12,473 bases of DNA from CAZMZF01 sp964570765. GTDB taxonomy: Bacteria > Zixibacteria > MSB-5A5 > RBG-16-43-9. Under the pieces are notes generated by a model. It saw only the letters and a list, made by a program, of their open reading frames with translations, did no database searches and was not told the origin of the DNA. Below, piece by piece: positions 6,344-12,419 of this stretch (positions within the stretch are counted from its first letter, which is position 1; every line of letters starts with the position of its first letter). Location of the stretch: assembly GCA_964570765.1 (NCBI GenBank), contig CAZMZF010000042.1, positions 1 through 12,473 of the forward strand, read 5' to 3'. A program made the translations under genes and the position numbers.

Positions 6344-6386
6344 ACTCTTAATCAGTGGGTCGCAGGTTCGATTCCTGCAAGGCGCA
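6344..6386 (+). repeat. Distal attachment site: displaced tRNA-Lys 3' half
   Basis: This is an exact copy of 3239-3281. It lacks the 5' half of a tRNA and is not a tRNA gene. The bases after it are GTTG and a run of seven T (6390-6397), not CCA. The preceding CCCACT (6341-6346) can pair with AGTGGG (6354-6359), giving a hairpin where the anticodon stem would be. It marks the far end of the island, and the T-run behind it may be the original terminator of the tRNA gene. Confidence 0.9.
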
Positions 6387-6399
6387 GTTGTTTTTTTAT

Positions 6400-6446
6400 G
6401 GAGTGCATTAACCGTGTTAATGCATGCATCCATTTGGATGTACTCC
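6400..6446. repeat. Nested palindromic repeat beside the island end
   Basis: The outer arms GGAGT (6400-6404) and ACTCC (6442-6446) enclose GCATTAAC/GTTAATGC (6405-6423) and CATCC/GGATG (6427-6440). The architecture, two hairpins inside a closing stem, is the same as the repeat at 2973-3027 although the sequence differs. Confidence 0.6.
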
Positions 6447-6493
6447 TTATCTCTTCTTAAGTTGGTATCCCCGCCTTGCCTCAAAGCGGGAAT

Positions 6494-6616
6494 TAATTTC
6501 CCCCTTTCCTTAATCCTCTCCCACCAAGGGGAAAGGAACTCGATCGCATCCATTTGGATGCAATTGATATTATATTTTCTTTGAACTTTTGAACCTTTGA
6601 ACCTATGAACCTTTTT
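6494..6616 (+). repeat. Composite intergenic repeat, copy A
   Basis: Three modules occur in order: a CCTTTCC...GGAAAGG hairpin unit with the shared string CCTTAATCCTCTCCC (6494-6540), a GCATCC-attt-GGATGC hairpin (6546-6561), and a row of TTGAACcTT-type decamers (6581-6616). The same modules in the same order and orientation recur at 7764-7898, on the other side of corA. The first 47 bases of the two copies differ at about five positions. Confidence 0.75.
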
Positions 6617-6635
6617 GGAGTGGATGATGCACTCC
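6617..6635. repeat. GGAGTG/CACTCC hairpin after corA
   Basis: GGAGTG-gatgatg-CACTCC lies immediately beyond the corA stop codon. A T-rich tail follows only on the plus strand, so it does not look like a proper terminator for corA, which reads the other way. GATGATGCACTCCATA recurs in copy B (near 7829), linking this hairpin to the same repeat family. Confidence 0.5.
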
Positions 6636-6642
6636 ATATTTT

Positions 6643-7710
6643 TCATAACCATTTCTTTTTCTTAAAATAAAAAAGCATGAAAATCCCGATACCAAGCATA
6701 ACTATCCAGATTAAAGGATAACCCCAGCGCCACTCAAGCTCAGGCATAAATTTAAAATTCATTCCGTAGATTCCAGCCAGAAAGGTAAGGGGCATAAAGA
6801 TCGTTGCTATTATGGTTAAAACTTTCATCACCGCATTCAATCTATTGCTCACACTTGAAAGATAGATATCCAGCATTCCGGAAAGCATATCCCGGAAAGT
6901 CTCAATGGTGTCAATCACCTGAATGGTATGGTCGTAAACATCTCTTAAATATATCCGGGTCGACTCTTTTATCAGGGACGATTCACCTCTTTCCAGACCA
7001 CTTATCACCTCCCTTAAGGGCCAGACCGACTTGCGCAGGAAAATCATCTCCCTTTTCAGATTGTGGATTATCTGCAAAGTTTCAGGGTTTGGATTGGCGA
7101 CTAACTTTTCCTCTAAGGATTCTATCCTTTCTCCGAGTTTTTCCAAGATCACAAAATAGTAGTCAACGATCGAGTCTAACAAAGAGTAGGCCAGATAATC
7201 CGCTCCCATTTTTCTGATACGACCTTTATCACTCCGGATTCTCTCCCTGATTGGATCAAAAACATCCCCCTCAATCCCTTCCTGAAAAGAGATGACAAAA
7301 TTTAAGCCTAAAATCAAACTCATCTGCTCGGTAACGATTTCATCAGTTTTATCCCGGTAATAAAGCATTTTCAGGACGATAAAGACATAATCACCAAAAT
7401 CCTCTATTTTCGGGCGTTGATCCGTGTTTAAAATATCTTCTAAGGTAAGGGGATGCAGTCCATAACACTGACCAAGTTTTTCCAGAAGCTCAACCTGATG
7501 GATCCCATCTACATTTATCCAGGTAACAGTTGGTTTATCTTTGAAGGGGATACATTCTTCGATGGTTTTTATAACTTTTTCCTGAAAATGGGTCTCATCA
7601 TAATCGATAATGGTAATCTTTACTTCCTCCGCCTTCTTCTCCCCGATATGCACCAGACTCCCCGGCGGCAACCCGGCTTTTCCGGAGCGCTTTTTGATTA
7701 GCTTTGGCAT
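6643..7710 (-). CDS. corA: CorA-type magnesium/cobalt transport protein
   Basis: This 355-residue inner-membrane channel subunit admits Mg2+ (and Co2+ or Ni2+) as a homopentamer driven by the membrane potential. The soluble N-terminal domain covers about 1-240, a long charged stalk helix about 245-290, TM1 about 293-314, then the signature YGMNF with GMN at 316-318 and a short loop with PE (323-324) and W327. TM2 is about 332-349 and the basic end is KKKKW. The length and C-terminal topology match the Thermotoga CorA type. The ATG at 7708-7710 has no clear ribosome site upstream, where the sequence is A+T only. It appears to be a single-gene unit, with composite repeats on both sides. No Mg2+ riboswitch is recognisable in the 190-base spacer upstream. 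Confidence 0.95.
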   Translation of the reverse strand: MPKLIKKRSGKAGLPPGSLVHIGEKKAEEVKITIIDYDETHFQEKVIKTIEECIPFKDKPTVTWINVDGIHQVELLEKLGQCYGLHPLTLEDILNTDQRPKIEDFGDYVFIVLKMLYYRDKTDEIVTEQMSLILGLNFVISFQEGIEGDVFDPIRERIRSDKGRIRKMGADYLAYSLLDSIVDYYFVILEKLGERIESLEEKLVANPNPETLQIIHNLKREMIFLRKSVWPLREVISGLERGESSLIKESTRIYLRDVYDHTIQVIDTIETFRDMLSGMLDIYLSSVSNRLNAVMKVLTIIATIFMPLTFLAGIYGMNFKFMPELEWRWGYPLIWIVMLGIGIFMLFYFKKKKWL

Positions 7711-7763
7711 AAGTTAATTAATATTTCGTATTCCCATGTTTAGGGCAACGTGGGTTTACTGAT

Positions 7764-7898
7764 TTATTTCCCCCTCTCCTTAATCCTCTCCCCCCAAGGG
7801 AAGAGGAACTAAATTGCATCATCACGGATGATGCACTCCATAATCACTGCATATTATTCTTTTCCATTGAACCCTTGAACTTTTGAACCTTTAAACCT
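7764..7898 (+). repeat. Composite intergenic repeat, copy B
   Basis: This is the second copy of the modules seen at 6494-6616: the CCTTAATCCTCTCCC unit (7764-7810), a GCATCATC-acg-GATGATGC hairpin (7816-7834) and a TTGAAC-type decamer row (7867-7898). The last module ends only four bases before the stop codon of the oxoamine synthase gene. The spacer 7711-7763 before it is A+T-rich and presumably holds the corA promoter. Confidence 0.75.
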
Positions 7899-7901
7899 TC
7901 T

Positions 7902-9083
7902 TTATATTACCCCCATTTTCTTCCCCACCTTTTCAAAAACTTCTAAGACTCGATCCATCTGGGCATCGGTGTGGGTGGCGGTGTAGCTGGTGCGGATTCT
8001 GGCGGTGCCGGGTGGGACTGCGGGGCTGATGGCGGTGTTGGCGAAGATCCCTTCATCGAAGAGCATCTTCCAGAACTTGAAGGTCTTCATATCTTCCCCG
8101 ATGAGTATCGGGATTATCGGGGTCTCGGTATCACCGATATCAAAACCCACAGCTCTGAAACTATTGTGCATCTTGTGGGCTATCTGCCAGAGTCTTTCTC
8201 TTCTCTCTGGCTCTGCCATGATTATATCTAATGCCTTGGAGACAGTGGCAACTGCAGCCGGTGGTGGGCTGGCTGAAAAAATCAATGCCCTGGAGAAATG
8301 CTTTATATAATGGATCACCTCTTCTTTAGCCGCAATAAAACCCCCAATGGAAGCAAAAGATTTGGAGAAAGTCCCCATTATGATATCCACTTCATCTTCT
8401 AAATTGAAATGCTCAGCCGTTCCCCTGCCGTTTTTTCCTAAAACTCCTATGGAATGGGCATCATCCACCATCACCCGCGCATGGTATTTTTTAGCTAATT
8501 CCACTATATCCGGCAGTTTGGCAATATCCCCCTCCATACTGAAGACCCCATCTACCACGATAAGCTTTCCAGAATGTTTGGGACAGGTTGAAAGGACCCT
8601 TTTTAAATCTGACATACTGTTGTGCCTGAACTTCAAAACCTTGCCAAAGGAGAGCCGGCATCCATCCACGATGCTGGCATGGTCAGACCTGTCGGTTATG
8701 ATATATTCCCCTTTGTTGACTAAGGCAGAGATAGTGCCCAGATTGGTCTGGAATCCAGTGGAGAAAACTAAAGCAGATTCTTTATTCATAAACTGGGCTA
8801 ACTTTCTTTCCAGATCCTCGTGAATATCCAGGGTCCCATTCAAGAACCGAGAGCCGGTGCAGCCAGCCCCGTAGATTTTGATAGCATCTATAGCTGCTTG
8901 TTTAACCTCTGGATGAGAGGTTAAGCCCAGGTAGTTATTGGAGCCTATCATTATCATCTCTTTCCCGCGAACAGTTACCTGGGTATCCTGTCCGGAGGAG
9001 ATAGGGATGAAAAAAGGGTAATAGCCAGCGGCCATTACCTTTTTTGCCTCGGTAAACCTTTTACACTTTTCGAACAGATCCAA
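7902..9083 (-). CDS. PLP-dependent alpha-oxoamine synthase, serine palmitoyltransferase-like
   Basis: This 393-residue cytoplasmic fold-type I enzyme condenses an amino acid with an acyl-CoA, releasing CO2. The family includes serine palmitoyltransferase, 2-amino-3-ketobutyrate CoA ligase (Kbl) and 8-amino-7-oxononanoate synthase (BioF). Landmarks are SNNYLGL (48-54), GAGCTGSRFLNGT (72-84), DHASIVDG with PLP-stacking H135, VVDGVFSMEGD (176-186), VDDAHSIG with D207 and H210, TFSKSFASIGG with Schiff-base K241, and R364 near the C-terminus as the likely carboxylate binder. The overall run, from YYPFF at 21 to the end, strongly recalls Bacteroides serine palmitoyltransferase, which makes 3-ketosphinganine for sphingolipids. 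Kbl or BioF activity cannot be ruled out: no tdh or bio gene is next to it, and no sphingolipid gene either. The start is TTG at 9083, supported by GAGAGG six bases upstream; the first in-frame ATG would remove 16 residues. Confidence 0.9.
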   Translation of the reverse strand: MDLFEKCKRFTEAKKVMAAGYYPFFIPISSGQDTQVTVRGKEMIMIGSNNYLGLTSHPEVKQAAIDAIKIYGAGCTGSRFLNGTLDIHEDLERKLAQFMNKESALVFSTGFQTNLGTISALVNKGEYIITDRSDHASIVDGCRLSFGKVLKFRHNSMSDLKRVLSTCPKHSGKLIVVDGVFSMEGDIAKLPDIVELAKKYHARVMVDDAHSIGVLGKNGRGTAEHFNLEDEVDIIMGTFSKSFASIGGFIAAKEEVIHYIKHFSRALIFSASPPPAAVATVSKALDIIMAEPERRERLWQIAHKMHNSFRAVGFDIGDTETPIIPILIGEDMKTFKFWKMLFDEGIFANTAISPAVPPGTARIRTSYTATHTDAQMDRVLEVFEKVGKKMGVI

Positions 9084-9089
9084 CTTTTG

Positions 9090-9095
9090 CCTCTC
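9090..9095 (-). promoter_or_regulatory. Ribosome binding site fixing the TTG start of the oxoamine synthase
   Basis: GAGAGG on the minus strand sits six bases before TTG at 9083-9081. No ATG is available until codon 17, and the residues between match the family N-terminus, so the TTG is the likely start. Confidence 0.65.
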
Positions 9096-9143
9096 TACGA
9101 GCCGTAATGCATTTACCGGCTTTTTAAAAAATTAGTTTCAATT

Positions 9144-9172
9144 TTGACTTGCCTAAAAACACAGAGTTTAAT
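9144..9172 (+). promoter_or_regulatory. Possible promoter of the epimerase operon
   Basis: TTGACT at 9144-9149 and TTTAAT at 9167-9172 are 17 bases apart. The leader to the epimerase start would be about 285 bases and would contain all the hairpin repeats, which is long, so a closer promoter may exist. Confidence 0.35.
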
Positions 9173-9293
9173 ATCTTCACAAATCAGGATTTATTTAAGT
9201 TTTTTTTAAAAGAATGTCAAGGAAAAATTTTAGAAGGTTTTGATACTGAATGAAATTAAGTGGGCTTGTGAAAAACCTTTTGTTTTTGTTAAG

Positions 9294-9366
9294 TCCCCTC
9301 TCCCCTTGTGGGAGAGGGATAGGGTGAGGGGTTACCCTCCCCTTACCCTTCCCATCAAGGGAAGGG
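9294..9366. repeat. CCCTCTCC-type double hairpin repeat
   Basis: CCCTCTCCC (9296-9304) pairs with GGGAGAGGG (9310-9318), followed by TAGGGTGAGGGG, then a second hairpin CCCTTCCC/GGGAAGGG at 9346-9366. This is a widespread repeat style in bacterial spacers and is related to the first module of the composite repeats around corA. Confidence 0.7.
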
Positions 9367-9375
9367 AAATGGCGA

Positions 9376-9403
9376 GTAGAGACGCATAGCAATGCGTCTC
9401 TAC
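9376..9403. repeat. GTAGAGACGC palindrome
   Basis: GTAGAGACGCAT and ATGCGTCTCTAC form a perfect 12-bp stem with an AGCA loop. Palindromes beginning GTAGAGACGC are common dispersed repeats, notably in cyanobacteria and several uncultured phyla. Confidence 0.75.
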
Positions 9404-9416
9404 AAATCTGCAAAAA

Positions 9417-9432
9417 CGGGCAAGGGTGCCCG
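9417..9432. repeat. CGGGCA-aggg-TGCCCG hairpin with CTACGA tail
   Basis: A 6-bp stem is followed by CCCTACGA. The same unit with a longer stem (GGTCGGGCA/TGCCCGACC, tail TACGA) is at 12257-12277, so at least two copies occur in this window. Confidence 0.65.
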
Positions 9433-9450
9433 CCCTACGAGGACTTTCTT

Positions 9451-9456
9451 AAGGAG
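9451..9456 (+). promoter_or_regulatory. Ribosome binding site deciding the epimerase start
   Basis: AAGGAG ends eight bases before TTG at 9465. The in-frame GTG at 9456 overlaps the AAGGAG itself and cannot use it, so TTG at 9465 is preferred over the longer reading. Confidence 0.7.
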
Positions 9457-9464
9457 TGAAAAAC

Positions 9465-10451
9465 TTGAACCAGAAAGCATTAGTTACCGGCGCAAACGGA
9501 TTTGTAGGTAGCCATTTAGTGGAAGCTCTGTTAAAAAGGGGTTATGAGGTTTTCTGTCTGGTTAGGAAAACAAGTGACCTAAGCTTTCTTACCGGATTGA
9601 AATTAGAATATAGGTACGGAGATGTAACTGACATTAACTCATTAAGAAAAGCTTTAGAAGGGGTAGATTTCGTTTTTCATCTGGCAGGTTTAACTAAAGC
9701 TAAAAATAAAGAGGATTATTTTAAGGCAAATGCCCAAGGAACTAAAAACCTGATTCAAACCTGCCTGGAGGCTAATCCTCATATTAAAAAATTTGTTTAT
9801 GTGAGCAGTCAAGCCGCAGTAGGTCCTTGCAAAGATTTTTATCCTCAGAATGAAAATGCTAAATGCGAGCCGATAACCGATTATGGCAGAAGTAAACTCC
9901 AGGGTGAAAAAGAGGTTTTAAGTTTCAAGGATAAACTTCCAGTTACCATTATAAGACCACCTGCAGTCTATGGTCCCAGAGATAAAGATATCCTTTTTTT
10001 CTTCCAGATGGTGAATAAAAGAATAATTCCTCTCTTCGGGTTTAAGGAAAGCTACCTTTCCCTGATATATGTAAAAGATTTAGCTAAAGGGATATTTTTG
10101 ACCGCAGAAAACCAGAGAAGTTCTGGACAGACCTATTTTATGGCAGATGAAAAGGTCTATTCCTGGTCAGAAGCTGGAAGAATCATCCAGAAATCATTGG
10201 GGGTGAGGGCTTTTAAACTGAGAATCCCAAAATCCTTTTTGTTTACCTTTGCCTCCTTCGCAGAGATGATTTCTCGCCTGAAAGGGGAATCTGCTTTGAT
10301 TAATCTTCAGAAAGCAAAAGAGCTAAGCCAGAGGTTCTGGCTCTGCGATATCTCCAAAGCAAAAAATGAATTAGGATTCTCACCGGAATACGATTTAGAA
10401 AAAGGTGCTTTTGAAACTATAAAATGGTACCGGGAGAATAAATGGCTCTAA
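9465..10451 (+). CDS. NAD(P)-dependent epimerase/dehydratase (extended SDR)
   Basis: This 328-residue cytoplasmic protein of the extended short-chain dehydrogenase family acts on a nucleotide sugar or, as in 3-beta-hydroxysteroid or dihydroflavonol reductase-like members, another hydroxylated substrate. The Rossmann motif TGANGFVG is at residues 8-15, GDVTD (about 52-56) contacts the adenine side, HLAG is near 72-75, the catalytic VSSQ is near 113-116, and YGRSK gives the Tyr/Lys pair at Y140 and K144. RPPAVYGPRD follows near 164-173. The length is normal. The start is TTG at 9465, chosen because AAGGAG lies eight bases upstream; a GTG at 9456 would add three residues but overlaps that site. 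Its end overlaps the next gene by ten bases, so the two are translated together. The substrate is not readable from sequence. Confidence 0.92.
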   Translation: MNQKALVTGANGFVGSHLVEALLKRGYEVFCLVRKTSDLSFLTGLKLEYRYGDVTDINSLRKALEGVDFVFHLAGLTKAKNKEDYFKANAQGTKNLIQTCLEANPHIKKFVYVSSQAAVGPCKDFYPQNENAKCEPITDYGRSKLQGEKEVLSFKDKLPVTIIRPPAVYGPRDKDILFFFQMVNKRIIPLFGFKESYLSLIYVKDLAKGIFLTAENQRSSGQTYFMADEKVYSWSEAGRIIQKSLGVRAFKLRIPKSFLFTFASFAEMISRLKGESALINLQKAKELSQRFWLCDISKAKNELGFSPEYDLEKGAFETIKWYRENKWL

Positions 10452-11620
10452 GAGAGATCAAATCGAAAGAGTTAGCAAGATACAGAAGGGAATTCCCCTT
10501 CACCAAAAAAGTTAATTTTCTTAATCACGCCTCCTTTGGGCCTATTCCTTTAAGGGCTTTGAAGAAAACGCTGGAATATTATGATGCTTTGACTTTGAAA
10601 AAAGTCGTGGATATGGATAAGTTGACTTTTGAGATGATGGACCGGATTAGAATATATCTGGCTAAAATGGTAAATGCAAAACCGAAAGAAATTGGATTGG
10701 TACCCAACACTTCCTATGGTTTAAATATCGTGGCAAATGGGCTGAGTTGGAAAAGTGGAGATAAGATTTTGCTTTCAGATGTGGAGTTTCCGGCAAATGT
10801 TTACCCCTGGCTAAATTTAAAAAGAAAAGGTGTAAAGATAAAATTTTTAAAAAGCCAGAACGGTTTTTTCGACACAGATAATCTTCTTAAAGCTATCGAT
10901 TCAAAATGTAGAGTATTAGCGATAAGTTATGTGCAGTTTTTCAATGGTTTTAAAAATGACTTAGAGACTATCGGGAAAATCTGTGAAGAAAAAAACATAT
11001 CCTTTGTTATAGATGGAATTCAGGGAGTAGGCTGTCTGGATTTAGATGCTAAAAAAGCTAAAATAGATTTCTTAGCCGGTGGAGGTCAGAAGTGGCTACT
11101 CTCCTCTTTAGGCACAGGATTTTTCTATCTTTCAGATAATGCTAAAATGAAAATCGATCCTGCTTTTTTCGGCTGGATGGGTGTGGACTGGAAATTGAAT
11201 TTCTCTGACCTTTTAAAATATGACCTTTCTCCCTTCCCCTCCACTCGCAGATTTGAGATAGGGACCTATCCTTTTTCCAACCTCTGGACGATGTGTTCTT
11301 CTTTAGAGCTTTTATCTGAAATCGGAACTAAGACTATTGAGAATCAGGTCTTAAAACTTTTAGACATTTTAGTGGATTATCTGAAAGATACCCCTTACCA
11401 GATCAAAAGCTCACTTGAGCCTCTGCACCGGTCAGGTATCCTTTCTTTTTCTGGCAGAGATAGTTCAAAACTTCATCGAGCTCTTTTACAGAAAAAGATA
11501 CTTACTTCTTTCAGGGAGAACTCGATCCGGGTTTCTCCTCATTTCTATAATTCACCTGAGGATATAGAAAAGCTAATTTGCGTTTTGTCCGAAATTGATC
11601 CGTCAGGAAAAAAAGCTTAA
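10442..11620 (+). CDS. Class V PLP-dependent aminotransferase-fold enzyme (isopenicillin-N epimerase/desulfurase-like)
   Basis: This 392-residue cytoplasmic fold-type I PLP enzyme has FLNHASFGP near 26-34 (substrate loop), NTSYGLN (89-95) for PLP phosphate binding, DVEFPANVYPW (113-123), FVIDGIQGVG with D191 pairing the PLP nitrogen, GGGQKW with Schiff-base K217, and a C-terminal RVSPHFYNSPEDI segment. The conserved Cys loop of cysteine desulfurases is absent, so sulfur mobilisation is unlikely. The N-terminal LNHASFGP and RVSPHFYN patterns fit the isopenicillin-N epimerase-like group, whose members epimerise, eliminate from or transaminate amino acids. The ATG overlaps the end of the epimerase gene (10442-10451), with GGGAG just upstream, so translation is coupled. 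The pair could modify a sugar or lipid-linked amino compound; that is inference. Confidence 0.88.
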   Translation: MALREIKSKELARYRREFPFTKKVNFLNHASFGPIPLRALKKTLEYYDALTLKKVVDMDKLTFEMMDRIRIYLAKMVNAKPKEIGLVPNTSYGLNIVANGLSWKSGDKILLSDVEFPANVYPWLNLKRKGVKIKFLKSQNGFFDTDNLLKAIDSKCRVLAISYVQFFNGFKNDLETIGKICEEKNISFVIDGIQGVGCLDLDAKKAKIDFLAGGGQKWLLSSLGTGFFYLSDNAKMKIDPAFFGWMGVDWKLNFSDLLKYDLSPFPSTRRFEIGTYPFSNLWTMCSSLELLSEIGTKTIENQVLKLLDILVDYLKDTPYQIKSSLEPLHRSGILSFSGRDSSKLHRALLQKKILTSFRENSIRVSPHFYNSPEDIEKLICVLSEIDPSGKKA

Positions 11621-11670
11621 AAGTAAATTCTTTTATTTCCGATATAATAATAAAGACCGAAGGGAGGAAT

Positions 11671-12204
11671 ATGCCAAAAATATTTAAGCTTTTTCCGATT
11701 TTACTTCTCTTTTTCTTTTGTAACTGTGCGGAGAGGACTATCATTATTGAAAGGCCCGGTCCAACTCCACCTCCCCCACCTGCCAGGAACTATGGTCAGG
11801 AAGTTGCTTCTCAAAATCATCTGGCTAATGGGAAAAAATTTTATCACCGGGGTAAATATGCCAAAGCCCTGCAGGAGTTCAAAAAAGCAGTGATCGCAGA
11901 TCCCAGAAATTGGGAGGCTCGTTATTATTTAGGTCTCTGCTACCAGAAATTAGACCATTATAAAGAGTCTATCTCGGAGCTTGAGCTTTGTCTGGAGGTA
12001 GAAAATGGAGACAAACTCTTTACCTCCAAGGTCAGGTTCTCTTTAGCTTATTCCTTAGAGATGACCGGAGAAATAGAGAAATCTGAGGTACAATATCAAC
12101 TGGCTTACTCACTCGATCCGGATAACAAAGCCGCTTATAAGGGGATGGAGAGAGTTAAAGAAAAAAGAGGAAAACTTATCAAGGTAAAGATCAAAGAAAA
12201 ATAG
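11671..12204 (+). CDS. TPR protein with N-terminal signal, probable lipoprotein
   Basis: This 177-residue protein has the N-terminus MPKIFK, a strongly hydrophobic run (7-17) and two cysteines, C17 and C19, before AERT. C19 is a candidate lipidation site, but the preceding FCN is not a standard lipobox, so either a lipoprotein or a cleaved or uncleaved signal is possible. A short proline-rich linker (about 30-38) follows, then TPR motifs from about 50 to 160 (NGKKFYHRGKYAKALQEF, then ARYYLGLCYQKLDHYKES, then RFSLAYSLEMTGEIEKSE) and a basic tail. It probably scaffolds protein contacts in the cell envelope. A strong GGGAGG lies just before the ATG and a TATAAT at 11643-11648 has no good -35 partner. 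It lies 50 bases after the class V enzyme and may be transcribed with it. A hairpin follows the stop. Confidence 0.85.
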   Translation: MPKIFKLFPILLLFFFCNCAERTIIIERPGPTPPPPPARNYGQEVASQNHLANGKKFYHRGKYAKALQEFKKAVIADPRNWEARYYLGLCYQKLDHYKESISELELCLEVENGDKLFTSKVRFSLAYSLEMTGEIEKSEVQYQLAYSLDPDNKAAYKGMERVKEKRGKLIKVKIKEK

Positions 12205-12214
12205 TTCTCAACTG

Positions 12215-12242
12215 TTCCGTCAGGTCCCCTGACCTGATGGAA
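12215..12242 (+). terminator. Hairpin after the TPR gene, probable terminator
   Basis: TTCCGTCAGGTC and GACCTGATGGAA form a 12-bp stem with one G-T pair and a CCCT loop, ten bases after the stop codon, followed by the U-rich TATATTTTA. It is also the first of the hairpin row that fills the end of the window, so it may be a repeat with terminator activity. Confidence 0.55.
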
Positions 12243-12256
12243 TATATTTTATCCGT

Positions 12257-12277
12257 GGTCGGGCAAGGTGCCCGACC
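12257..12277. repeat. GGTCGGGCA-agg-TGCCCGACC hairpin
   Basis: A perfect 9-bp stem with a 3-base loop and the tail TACGA. It is the second copy of the unit at 9417-9432. Confidence 0.7.
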
Positions 12278-12294
12278 TACGAAAAGATCTTTTG

Positions 12295-12324
12295 TTCATG
12301 CGGGGATTGGATTTCCCGCATGAA
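12295..12324. repeat. TTCATGCGGG/CCCGCATGAA hairpin
   Basis: A perfect 10-bp stem with a 10-base loop. Third hairpin in the terminal row. Confidence 0.65.
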
Positions 12325-12334
12325 TTTGATAATC

Positions 12335-12359
12335 TGCCTCAGGAATAGTTCCTGACGCA
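12335..12359. repeat. TGCCTCAGGAA/TTCCTGACGCA hairpin
   Basis: An 11-bp stem with one C-C mismatch and the 3-base loop TAG. Fourth hairpin in the row. Confidence 0.6.
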
Positions 12360-12366
12360 ACTTTTA

Positions 12367-12394
12367 GTAGAGGTTCAAATTTTTGAACCCCTAC
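12367..12394. repeat. GTAGAGGTTCAAA/TTTGAACCCCTAC hairpin with T-run
   Basis: A 13-bp stem with one mismatch, followed by AGTTTTTTT, so it could also end transcription on the plus strand. The inner GGTTCAAA/TTTGAACC is the same word as the TTGAACC decamers around corA. Confidence 0.6.
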
Positions 12395-12419
12395 AGTTTT
12401 TTTATGATTGTCGTAGGCA

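Larger units (their letters stand above)
3239..6386. mobile_element. tRNA-Lys-integrated genomic island, about 3.1 kb, without visible integrase
   Basis: The element is bounded by the 43-bp direct repeats at 3239-3281 and 6344-6386. All four of its genes lie on the minus strand, pointing toward the tRNA: a membrane coiled-coil protein, a TIR protein, a protein with a C-terminal membrane helix, and a small secreted protein. Near each end is a related motif (3318-3336; 6261-6276; inverted at 6311-6328) suggestive of recombinase arm sites. None of the four proteins shows the R..HxxR..Y residues of a tyrosine recombinase or features of a serine recombinase. The element is therefore either moved in trans or is the remnant of a larger one. 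The bounds are seen directly; mobility is inferred. Confidence 0.85.
9084..9464. other. Divergent spacer with repeats
   Basis: About 380 bases lie between divergent genes. The part near the oxoamine synthase (9110-9250) is very A+T-rich and should hold both promoters. The rest is a tandem row of hairpin repeats (9294-9432). I found no convincing gene; the open frame at 9195-9413 on the minus strand is translated repeat. Confidence 0.7.

Noticed and set aside
6344..6386. A second tRNA-Lys gene
   Set aside because: Only the anticodon loop to 3' half is present; no D arm or 5' acceptor strand lies upstream. It is the displaced attachment copy.
6182..6584. Overlapping plus-strand open frames in the distal island end
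   Set aside because: They run through the arm-like sites, the tRNA fragment and the repeats, with no ribosome site and no family signal.
6317..6652. Minus-strand open frame containing CRNRTCDPLIKS
   Set aside because: That phrase is the antisense translation of the tRNA fragment, a common annotation artefact. The rest translates repeats.
8347..8823. Plus-strand open frame of 158 codons inside the oxoamine synthase
   Set aside because: It is opposite the PLP-binding core of a complete, well-matched enzyme.
9195..9413. Minus-strand open frame of 72 codons
   Set aside because: It is mostly translated CCCTCTCC-type repeat (PHPIPLPQGERG) and low-complexity A+T sequence.
10442..11620. Cysteine desulfurase (NifS/IscS/SufS)
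   Set aside because: The catalytic Cys loop is absent from the C-terminal part and the N-terminal LNHASFGP pattern fits the epimerase-like group better.
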